A DNA stretch of 31,375 nucleotides from Bacillota bacterium (GTDB lineage Bacteria; Bacillota; Bacilli; ZCTH02-B2). Where the stretch lies: assembly GCA_017577895.1 (NCBI GenBank), contig PKQY01000020.1, positions 1 to 31,375 on the forward strand, read 5' to 3'. The notes beneath the pieces were generated by a model, which saw only the letters and a list, made by a program, of their open reading frames with translations, did not search any database and was not told where the DNA came from. Positions 25,729 through 31,375 of the stretch are shown here, in pieces; position 1 is the stretch's first letter, and each line of letters opens with the position of its first letter. A program made the position numbers and the translations under genes.

Positions 25729-26515
25729 AGCGATTGTCATCACGTCCGGGAAAGGCGGTGTCGGAAAAACGACGGCGACGGCCAATTTGGGGACGGCATT
25801 GGCGTTGGCCGGGAAAAAAGTTTGTTTGGTCGACACAGACATCGGGCTGCGCAATTTGGATGTCATTCTCGGCTTGGAAAACCGCATCGTGTACGATTTG
25901 GTCGACGTGGCGGAAGGAGAATGTCGCCTGCAACAAGCGTTGGTGAAAGACAAGCGCTTTGAGGCGCTGTACTTGTTGCCGGCGGCGCAGACGAAGGACA
26001 AGACGGCCATTTCCCCGAGCCAAATGAAGGCCATCGTCGACGAGCTGAAAGCCGAATATGATTACGTTTTGATCGACTGTCCAGCCGGCATCGAACACGG
26101 TTTTCGGACGGCCGTGGAAGGGGCCGATCACGCCATCGTCATCAGCGTGCCGGAAGTGGCCTCGGTCCGCGACGCCGACCGGGTCATTGGACTGTTGGAA
26201 GCGGAGAAAAAAATTTCTCCCCGTCTGGTGGTGAACCGCTACCGTCCCAAAATGGCCCGGCAAGGGGATACGATGGACTTGGAAGAGATGATCCAAGTTT
26301 TGTCCATTGACTTGTTGGGCGTCATCCCCGATGATGAAATGGTCATCAAGTCATCCCATCACGGCGAACCGACCGTCATCAATCCGCAATCGAAAGCAGC
26401 CATTGCGTTTCGGAACATCAGCCGGCGGATTATGGGGGAAAGTGTGCCATTGATGAAGTTTGACGATGAACCGACCATGTTCCAGCGGTTTTGGCAATTG
26501 TTCCGCCGTCGATGA
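25721..26515 (+). CDS. minD: Septum site-determining ATPase MinD
   Basis: 264-aa deviant Walker A ATPase: SGKGGVGKTT begins at residue 9 and ends in the membrane-recruiting dimer fold. The C-terminal amphipathic targeting helix MFQRFWQLFRRR is present. It carries MinC to the membrane. ATG 25721 has GAAGGGGAA about eight bases upstream; longer in-frame starts only extend into minC. No minE follows, which fits Bacillus-type control through DivIVA/MinJ rather than oscillation. Confidence 0.97.
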   Translation: MGEAIVITSGKGGVGKTTATANLGTALALAGKKVCLVDTDIGLRNLDVILGLENRIVYDLVDVAEGECRLQQALVKDKRFEALYLLPAAQTKDKTAISPSQMKAIVDELKAEYDYVLIDCPAGIEHGFRTAVEGADHAIVISVPEVASVRDADRVIGLLEAEKKISPRLVVNRYRPKMARQGDTMDLEEMIQVLSIDLLGVIPDDEMVIKSSHHGEPTVINPQSKAAIAFRNISRRIMGESVPLMKFDDEPTMFQRFWQLFRRR

Positions 26516-26544
26516 TGCTGGCCGACGGGAAGGGGGCTGGAAGG

Positions 26545-27678
26545 GTGCGCCAGCAACTCAAGTATTTCAAAGAATTGGATCTGTACATCATCCTCATCGT
26601 GCTCGGACTGGCCGTCTTCAGTTACGTCGGGATCGCCGGGGCCGCTCCGGGGGCCGGGTATGCCCAGAGGCAAATGATTTGGTACGGCATCGGCTTTTTC
26701 GTGATGGCGGTGATGCTGTTTATCGATTACAGTTTTTTTCGTCTCATGGCACCGGCTTTTTATATCGTCGGTCTGTTGTTGCTGGCCGGCCTGCACGTCT
26801 TGGGCGTCGAGAAAAAGGGAGCCCTTTCCTGGTACGCACTTCCAGGCGGCATTCAATTTCAGCCGGCGGAATTGATGAAGATCTTTTATATCCTCATGCT
26901 GGCGTGGTATTTCAGTATGCGGGAAGAAAAAGGCCAAGGCTTGGACCGCCTGCAAGACTTGTTGGTCCCTTTTTTGTTGCTGGCCGTTCCCTTGGTCCTC
27001 ATTTTGCAGCAACCTGACTTAGGGACGGCGCTTGTCTTGATTTCCATAACCGGCTTTATGCTCATCGCTGCCAAAATTCGTTGGCAGCATGTTTTGATCT
27101 TGTTGTTGCTCCTTGCCCTTTTGGTCGCATCTTTGGCGGGTATCTACTACTGGGATCGGGATTTGTTTTTCAAATTGATCAAGCCCCACCAATGGAACCG
27201 GCTCATCTCGTTTATCAACCCGGAAGCGGTGACGGCCGATTTGCGTTATCAGATGGAACAGTCGCTGATCGCCGTCGGTTCCGGGCAGCTGACGGGAAAA
27301 GGTCTGTTTCAAGGGACACAAGGAAAGTATCAATGGGTTCCGGAAGTGCATTCGGACTTCGTGTTTACGGTCATTGCGGAAGAGCACGGCTTTGTGGGCG
27401 CCAGTCTGCTCTTGTTGTTGTTTTTCGTGCTGTTGTACCGGCTGTTCCTCATTGCCGCCGAGGCCAAAGACAGTTTTGGCGTCTACGTCATTATGGGCAT
27501 CGTCGGCATGTGGATTTTTCATATTTTGGAAAACGTCGGCATGACGATTCAATTGATGCCCATTACCGGTATCCCGTTGCCGTTTATCAGTTACGGCGGA
27601 AGTTCCTTGCTGACCAATTTTATCGCCTTGGGGCTCGTCTTGAACATCGGCATGCGGCGCAAAAAACTGATGTTTTGA
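26545..27678 (+). CDS. rodA: RodA-type SEDS peptidoglycan glycosyltransferase
   Basis: 377-aa membrane protein with about ten helices that polymerises glycan chains from lipid II with PBP2. Typical SEDS motifs are present: FQPAELMK, QQPDLGTALV, WVPEVHSDFVFTVIAEEHGF and GIPLPFISYGGSSLL. GTG 26545 has AAGGGGG eight bases upstream. ATG 26512 would overlap minD but has no site. It lies apart from its partner mrdA, with minCD in between, and a terminator follows at once. Confidence 0.94.
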   Translation: MRQQLKYFKELDLYIILIVLGLAVFSYVGIAGAAPGAGYAQRQMIWYGIGFFVMAVMLFIDYSFFRLMAPAFYIVGLLLLAGLHVLGVEKKGALSWYALPGGIQFQPAELMKIFYILMLAWYFSMREEKGQGLDRLQDLLVPFLLLAVPLVLILQQPDLGTALVLISITGFMLIAAKIRWQHVLILLLLLALLVASLAGIYYWDRDLFFKLIKPHQWNRLISFINPEAVTADLRYQMEQSLIAVGSGQLTGKGLFQGTQGKYQWVPEVHSDFVFTVIAEEHGFVGASLLLLLFFVLLYRLFLIAAEAKDSFGVYVIMGIVGMWIFHILENVGMTIQLMPITGIPLPFISYGGSSLLTNFIALGLVLNIGMRRKKLMF

Positions 27679-27694
27679 ACCCAACGAGTTACGG

Positions 27695-27720
27695 CGCGTT
27701 CCAACGGGACGCGTTTTTTT
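27695..27720 (+). terminator. Intrinsic terminator after rodA
   Basis: CGCGTTCC (27695-27702) pairs with GGGACGCG (27706-27713) with one wobble and a three-base loop, followed by seven T. It ends the mreB-rodA operon. Confidence 0.88.
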
Positions 27721-27724
27721 GTGC

Positions 27725-27753
27725 ACATAAACCGCTGGCGTTTCTCATACACG
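27725..27753 (+). promoter_or_regulatory. Sigma-E-like promoter upstream of spoIVFA
   Basis: CATACACG (27746-27753) matches seven of eight bases of the sigma-E -10 consensus CATACAMT. ACATAAA (27725-27731) lies 14 bases upstream and matches four of seven -35 positions. The B. subtilis spoIVF operon is known to be sigma-E dependent. The match and the context agree. Confidence 0.6.
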
Positions 27754-27794
27754 TGTAATAACGCTTGTCTGGTTGAAAAAAGGTGGGGGAAACG

Positions 27795-28634
27795 GTGAAC
27801 ATTCGGAGAACCTCTTCACTGCGCCGGAAGCGCATGGCGTTCAAACGGCGCCGCCATCGTCGAATGCGTGAGCTCTTCCGTTCCACACCGACGTGGCCGC
27901 AGGAGCATGGGGAGACGGAAAAACAGTGGGGAACATGGGAGAGCGACGTTTACGCGGCAGGTCGACTGTTGTCGGAGGCGGAGAAAGACGAACCTTTCGA
28001 TGCCCGTTGGAATAATTGGCGAAGTCAACCTTCGGGCGGTCCGTCACGCGCGCGAAAATGGGTGTTGCAAGGGCTGTTTTCGTTGGCCTTGGTGGCGGCC
28101 GTCTGGCTCATCGAAACAAGCACCCACCCCCGAATGGCCACGGTTCAATATTGGGTGTCGGAGGCGGTGACCCGCGACTTTGACTTTGCCGCGGTTCAAG
28201 CGTGGTATGAACGGCAATTTGACGGTTCTTCCGCATTGCTCCCTGCCTTTGCTTCCCAATGGTTCAGCGCTTCATCCCGCACCTCTAGCGTCGAATGGCA
28301 GCCGCCCAACGGACGTGTGGTTCAGCCTTTTTCGGCGCAACATCAAGGCGTGCGCCTGGCGGCGGACGGGGCCGGAGAAGTGCACGCCGTCGGCACCGGT
28401 TGGGTCATCGATGTCGGCGAACGTCCCACCTTGGGACTGACGGTGGTCATCCAACATCCCCAGGGGAACCAGACGTGGTATGCCCGCTTGCAAGAAGTCT
28501 ACGTATCCAAGGAAGATTGGGTGTACGCCGGGGATCCGATTGGGCGGACCGGCCCCGACGGCGAGTGGTTTTTGGCGTTGCGACAACGGGATGCGTTCGT
28601 CGATCCGGTGGCGGTGTTGCCGCCGGCGGAATAA
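27795..28634 (+). CDS. spoIVFA: Stage IV sporulation protein FA, regulator of sigma-K processing
   Basis: About 279 aa. A very basic N-terminal region (RRKRMAFKRRRHRRMR), one transmembrane helix (about 88-106), and a C-terminal LytM/M23-like domain (PPNGRVVQPFSAQHQGVRL, then GDPIGRTGPDG). The zinc-binding His pattern of active M23 enzymes is not complete: YARL replaces the usual HxH-bearing strand, as expected of SpoIVFA. It holds SpoIVFB inactive in the outer forespore membrane until cleaved. GTG 27795 has AAGGTGGGGG five bases upstream. Identification is firm from order plus layout. Confidence 0.85.
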   Translation: MNIRRTSSLRRKRMAFKRRRHRRMRELFRSTPTWPQEHGETEKQWGTWESDVYAAGRLLSEAEKDEPFDARWNNWRSQPSGGPSRARKWVLQGLFSLALVAAVWLIETSTHPRMATVQYWVSEAVTRDFDFAAVQAWYERQFDGSSALLPAFASQWFSASSRTSSVEWQPPNGRVVQPFSAQHQGVRLAADGAGEVHAVGTGWVIDVGERPTLGLTVVIQHPQGNQTWYARLQEVYVSKEDWVYAGDPIGRTGPDGEWFLALRQRDAFVDPVAVLPPAE

Positions 28635-28661
28635 ATCGCCGTGGCACAGGTGCAATCGTCC

Positions 28662-29555
28662 ATGAATCGGCTTCGTTGGCCCCGCGCTGACCGAGGGAAG
28701 TTGCCGCAAGTCGTTTTAGGACGGGTTGAGTGTCGGGTGCACTTGCTGTTCTGGCTTCTTTTGTTCGGTGCCGTCGTGACGGGGCGTTTTCTAGAAATTT
28801 TGACGTTGTTCGGGATTGTCTTCATTCATGAATGGGGCCATGTTTCCATGGCCAAAAGTTTCGGCTGGAAGATCCGGGAAATCGAGCTGTTGCCTTTTGG
28901 CGGGGTGGCGCGGTTTGATGATGCGCCGGAATCATGGCGGCAGGAAGTGTGTGTCATTTTGGCCGGGCCGTTGACCAATGTGGCCATGATCCCGTTTTCG
29001 TATTTGTTTGGCCAACTGGGCTGGTGGCCGCCCCCTTGGGTCGATTATTTCGTCACGGTTAATCTCATCATCGCCGGTTTTAATCTGCTCCCTTTTCCAC
29101 CGCTGGACGGGGGGCGCCTTTTGCACGTGTTGGCCGCCTGTGTTTGGCCGTATTTACAGTCGCTGCGACAGAGCGTGTGGGCTGGCTTGGCCGGCGCGGT
29201 CTGTTTGGGCGGCTTTGCCTTGCTCGGCTGGCAGACCGGTACCGTTCATCTCAACTTGTTGTTGATTGCCGCCTTTTTAGGCTTCCACAACGTCCAGGAA
29301 TGGCGGCAAATTCCGTACCGCTTTCTGCGGTTTTTGTTGCACCGCCAGCGGCATCCCGAATTGTCCCGCCGTTTTCGCCCGTTGATGTTGCCGGTGGTGG
29401 CCGATTGGTCGATCCGCCAGGGCCTGGAGCGGATGTACCGGGAGCGGTATCACCTGTTCGTCCATCCGCCAGGGAATCTGATCCGCGAAGAAGAGTTGTT
29501 GCGCCATTATTTTGACGGGCACGGCTCCCGGACGATACGGGAATTGATGCCGTAA
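28662..29555 (+). CDS. spoIVFB: Stage IV sporulation protein FB, sigma-K-processing intramembrane protease
   Basis: About 297-aa site-2-type zinc metalloprotease that cleaves pro-sigma-K. The zinc motif HEWGH is at residues 56-60, and the third ligand D149 is in LPFPPLDGGR. Six hydrophobic helices precede a C-terminal CBS-like region with a basic stretch. ATG 28662 has AGGTG nine bases upstream; GTG 28641 and GTG 28650 are alternatives. It follows spoIVFA closely and is co-transcribed. In B. subtilis rplU-rpmA comes next; here a terminator closes the operon. Confidence 0.94.
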   Translation: MNRLRWPRADRGKLPQVVLGRVECRVHLLFWLLLFGAVVTGRFLEILTLFGIVFIHEWGHVSMAKSFGWKIREIELLPFGGVARFDDAPESWRQEVCVILAGPLTNVAMIPFSYLFGQLGWWPPPWVDYFVTVNLIIAGFNLLPFPPLDGGRLLHVLAACVWPYLQSLRQSVWAGLAGAVCLGGFALLGWQTGTVHLNLLLIAAFLGFHNVQEWRQIPYRFLRFLLHRQRHPELSRRFRPLMLPVVADWSIRQGLERMYRERYHLFVHPPGNLIREEELLRHYFDGHGSRTIRELMP

Positions 29556-29563
29556 TGTCAGCG

Positions 29564-29593
29564 ACGCGTCGTGAGTTCCAGACGCGTTTTTTT
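29564..29593 (+). terminator. Intrinsic terminator after spoIVFB
   Basis: ACGCGTC (29564-29570) and GACGCGT (29581-29587) form a seven-bp stem with a ten-base loop, then T to 29593. Confidence 0.85.
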
Positions 29594-29622
29594 GTTTCAT
29601 CTTGTGTTAATTATCCAAAATG

Positions 29623-29652
29623 TTGATCGCTCTAGAAGCAGGGTGATATTAT
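29623..29652 (+). promoter_or_regulatory. Sigma-A-type promoter of the nitroreductase gene
   Basis: TTGATC (29623-29628) and TATTAT (29647-29652) are separated by 18 bases, about 60 bases before the start codon and directly after the spoIVFB terminator. Confidence 0.6.
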
Positions 29653-29712
29653 CTTTTTGTCGTGCATGCAACGGAATCGCTGACCAAAATTTGTGCATAG
29701 GAGATGAAGCGG

Positions 29713-30462
29713 ATGCAACAACCGTGGAATTGGCTGAGCGAGCTGATGACGCGCCATTACACCGTCCGGAAGTACAAAGATGAACCGATCCCGGAAGAAA
29801 CGTTGCACCAGATGATCCGCGCGGCCCAGCATGCGGCGTCATCCAATTTTTTGCAAGCCTATTCCATCGTACACGTGACCGATGTCCAAATGAAACAAGA
29901 GATCGCCGAATTAAGCAAGAACCCGCAACAAATTTTGACGGCGCCGGTCTTTTTGCTGTTTTGTGCCGATTTGAAACGGTTGGAATACGCTTGCCAAAAA
30001 CACGGGACCCCGATTCGGCACGACACGGTGGAAAGCTTGTTAGTGGCGGTGGTCGACACGGCCTTGGTGGCTCAAAATCTCGCCTTGGCGGCCGAATCAA
30101 TGGGTTACGGCATTTGTTACATTGGCGGTGTCCGGAACAATCCGGCGGAAATCAGCCGCTTGGTGAATTTGCCGGATAAGACGTTCCCGCTGTTCGGGAT
30201 GACCATCGGGGTTCCCGATGAACAACATGAGGTCAAGCCGCGCCTGATGTTGGAAGCGGTGTTGCACGAAAACCGCTATGACGAAACCAAATATCCGGAA
30301 TTACTGGATCAGTATGACGACGTGATGGCCCGTTATTACAACCAACGTTCGGCCAACCGGAAGCAGACGAACTGGACCGAAACGGTCGCCGCGTATTTCA
30401 GCGAAGAACGGCGGCTGCACATGCGCGACTTTTTGGCGAGCAAAGGATTTCTTTTACGCTGA
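29713..30462 (+). CDS. nfrA: FMN-dependent NAD(P)H nitroreductase, NfsA/NfrA type
   Basis: 249 aa, normal for oxygen-insensitive group A nitroreductases. The N-terminal HYTVRKYKDEPIP and AAQHAASSNFLQAYS contribute to FMN binding, and ESMGYGICYIGGVRNNP with LFGMTIGVPDE are typical of the family. It reduces nitro compounds, quinones or flavins; the natural substrate is not evident. ATG 29713 has AGGAG nine bases upstream; ATG 29704 directly abuts that AGGAG. It is a single-gene unit with its own promoter and terminator. Confidence 0.9.
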   Translation: MQQPWNWLSELMTRHYTVRKYKDEPIPEETLHQMIRAAQHAASSNFLQAYSIVHVTDVQMKQEIAELSKNPQQILTAPVFLLFCADLKRLEYACQKHGTPIRHDTVESLLVAVVDTALVAQNLALAAESMGYGICYIGGVRNNPAEISRLVNLPDKTFPLFGMTIGVPDEQHEVKPRLMLEAVLHENRYDETKYPELLDQYDDVMARYYNQRSANRKQTNWTETVAAYFSEERRLHMRDFLASKGFLLR

Positions 30463-30471
30463 TGTCTACGT

Positions 30472-30485
30472 CGTCAACGTTGACG
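30472..30485. promoter_or_regulatory. 14-bp perfect palindrome after the nitroreductase gene
   Basis: CGTCAACGTTGACG (30472-30485) is its own reverse complement. It lies 10 bp after the stop codon and before the terminator stem. It has no loop-forming spacer, so a protein-binding site is more likely than an RNA hairpin. Confidence 0.4.
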
Positions 30486-30492
30486 TCTGTGC

Positions 30493-30531
30493 AAGCTCTC
30501 TCGTGGTGTTCACACGGGAGAGCTTTTTTTT
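30493..30531 (+). terminator. Intrinsic terminator after the nitroreductase gene
   Basis: AAGCTCTC (30493-30500) pairs with GAGAGCTT (30518-30525). The stem continues inward with a T-G and four more pairs, then a run of T follows to 30531. Confidence 0.92.
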
Positions 30532-30540
30532 ATGCCTTTT

Positions 30541-30557
30541 TGTGTAAAGATTACACA
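30541..30557. promoter_or_regulatory. Upstream activator-type dyad, copy 1
   Basis: TGTGTAA-AGA-TTACACA is a perfect 7-3-7 dyad. A second copy lies 30 bp downstream, and both sit upstream of a sigma-54 promoter, as enhancer sites for a bacterial enhancer-binding protein usually do. Confidence 0.6.
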
Positions 30558-30570
30558 CTCTCAACACCAA

Positions 30571-30587
30571 TGTGAAATGATTAAACA
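30571..30587. promoter_or_regulatory. Upstream activator-type dyad, copy 2
   Basis: TGTGAAA-TGA-TTAAACA keeps 14 of 17 bases of copy 1 with the same 7-3-7 layout. The centres are 30 bp apart, close to three helical turns, so both copies face the same side of the DNA. Confidence 0.55.
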
Positions 30588-30674
30588 CTGTTTCCGCTAA
30601 ACAAAAGTTTGGAAGAAAGTAGTAAGGGCTTACAAATACTACATCATTTTTAACATGTCTGTGTGTTCGGCTAG

Positions 30675-30691
30675 TTGGCATCGATTTTGCT
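30675..30691 (+). promoter_or_regulatory. Sigma-54 (SigL) -24/-12 promoter
   Basis: TTGGCATCGATTTTGCT matches the YTGGCAC-N5-TTGCW consensus in all key bases but the last of the -24 box. The GG (30677-30678) and GC (30689-30690) are exactly ten bases apart. Expected start of transcription is near 30702, about 220 bases before the aldehyde dehydrogenase start codon. Confidence 0.78.
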
Positions 30692-30720
30692 AATTTGCTT
30701 TTTTGGAATGGATATGAGGA

Positions 30721-30870
30721 GTGAGGAGGGCGGCGGGCAGCTTGCTCACCCTTTATCAGACACAAATGGAGGCGGTTGGGAGCGAATTCTCTCTGTTCGA
30801 TGCGTCCCAGGCGTTTGAAGCCGGATTAAACAAGAAAGTGTTGAAGCCTGTACTGAACATTTTTAATTAA
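30721..30870 (+). pseudogene. Short coding-like remnant, possibly 3' end of a dehydrogenase gene
   Basis: An open frame of 49 codons from GTG 30721 ends in AFEAGLNKKVLKPVLNIF and a stop at 30868-30870. The C-terminal half has the look of a real protein end, and some medium-chain zinc alcohol dehydrogenases finish in a similar helix plus strand. The N-terminal half (GVRRAAGSLL) does not look coding, and a stop lies just upstream. It may be the residue of a deleted gene between the sigma-54 promoter and the aldehyde dehydrogenase. It could also be a genuine small leader ORF. The family assignment is a guess. Confidence 0.3.
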
Positions 30871-30919
30871 GAGTGTCAATCGACATCAGTATTTGCAAAA
30901 CCGAAGAGGGGGAGATATC

Positions 30920-31375
30920 ATGCAACAATTTCGTCTCGTCAATCTCAACCAAGTTCAACTGTTTGTTAATGGGGAGTGGCTCGCGGCCCAATCGGGAAAA
31001 ACGTTCAAATTGATCAATCCTTCTACTCTGGAAGTGCTGGCGGAAGTGCCTTATGGAGGCAAGTCCGAAGCCGAGCTGGCCATTAAGGCGGCAGAAAAAG
31101 CGTTTCCTGAGTGGGCGGCTATGACGGCGTATGAGCGGGCCGAATACATTTTGCGCCTGAGAGATTTGATGTTGGAGCATGAGCATGAGTTGGCCCAAAT
31201 TATGAGCATGGAAATGGGTAAAGCCTACACGGAAGCTTGTGGAGAGGTCAAATACGCCGCCGGCTTTTTGACCTGGTATGCCGAGGAAGGCAAACGCATT
31301 TACGGTGAGACGATTCCGGCGTCCGTCCGCGAAAAACGGTTGTTTGTCATTCGGCAGCCGGTGGGTGTGGTGGCC
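30920..31375 (+). CDS. gabD: NAD(P)-dependent aldehyde dehydrogenase, succinate-semialdehyde type (5' part)
   Basis: The first 152 codons of an aldehyde dehydrogenase that runs off the window. FVNGEWLAAQSGKTFKLINP, AEVPYGGKSEAELAIKAAE, MEMGKAYTEACGEVKYAA and RQPVGVVA are typical N-terminal ALDH sequences, closest in style to succinate-semialdehyde dehydrogenase (GabD). The catalytic Cys and Glu lie beyond the window. ATG 30920 follows AGAGGGGGAG. The sigma-54 promoter with paired activator sites upstream fits GABA-shunt or other amino-acid catabolism, which is often sigma-54 controlled in Bacilli. The exact substrate is not determined. Confidence 0.88.
   Translation, partial: MQQFRLVNLNQVQLFVNGEWLAAQSGKTFKLINPSTLEVLAEVPYGGKSEAELAIKAAEKAFPEWAAMTAYERAEYILRLRDLMLEHEHELAQIMSMEMGKAYTEACGEVKYAAGFLTWYAEEGKRIYGETIPASVREKRLFVIRQPVGVVA

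Noticed and set aside
30466..30765. 99-codon minus-strand frame in the non-coding region before the dehydrogenase
   Set aside because: It crosses a terminator, the activator dyads and the sigma-54 promoter; no protein-like sequence.
1..31375. CRISPR arrays, tRNA or rRNA genes, transposases, attachment sites
   Set aside because: None could be recognised by eye on either strand.

Overview
The window looks like the chromosome of a moderately GC-rich, endospore-forming Firmicute of the Bacillales type, possibly a thermophile. The evidence is a GerA-type germination receptor operon, spoIVFA/spoIVFB, strong GGAGG-like ribosome binding sites with frequent GTG/TTG starts, and tight overlapping operons. 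The gene backbone follows the well-known Bacillus subtilis order valS-folC-comC-spoIIB-maf-radC-mreBCD-minCD-spoIVFA-spoIVFB, with several insertions and losses. No rRNA, tRNA, CRISPR array or recognisable insertion sequence was found. The genus cannot be fixed from this sequence alone.

Left part (1-5615): a structured leader, then valS, folC and murC closely packed and ended by a clear intrinsic terminator. The next block (5616-14903) sits where B. subtilis has comC. It holds a type IV pilus operon: extension ATPase pilB, a pilT remnant, platform pilC, a pilin, prepilin peptidase, three minor pilin-like proteins and pilM/N/O. The motor end is damaged. The pilB frame starts inside its N2 domain directly after an AT-rich stretch, and pilT is reduced to about a dozen recognisable codons followed by AT-rich DNA. 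A 132-aa single-pass membrane protein follows at the position of spoIIB, apparently without a SPOR domain. maf is missing, and radC comes next.

The minus-strand block (16236-20413) is a germination receptor operon in the order A, B, C plus a small two-helix D subunit. It is divergent from mreB and convergent with radC. The plus-strand block from 20628 to 27678 is mreB-mreC-mreD-mrdA(PBP2)-minC-minD-rodA: the elongation machinery wrapped around the division-site inhibitor pair, with no minE. It is driven by a good sigma-A-like promoter and ends at a terminator. spoIVFA-spoIVFB follow, preceded by a sigma-E-like promoter and closed by their own terminator.

Right end (29600-31375): a monocistronic FMN nitroreductase gene with its own promoter and terminator, then a 390-bp non-coding region, then the 5' part of a succinate-semialdehyde-type aldehyde dehydrogenase gene. 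The non-coding region holds the clearest regulatory signal of the window: a sigma-54 -24/-12 promoter preceded by two 17-bp dyad repeats spaced 30 bp apart, as expected for an enhancer-binding activator. A short coding-like remnant lies between that promoter and the dehydrogenase.
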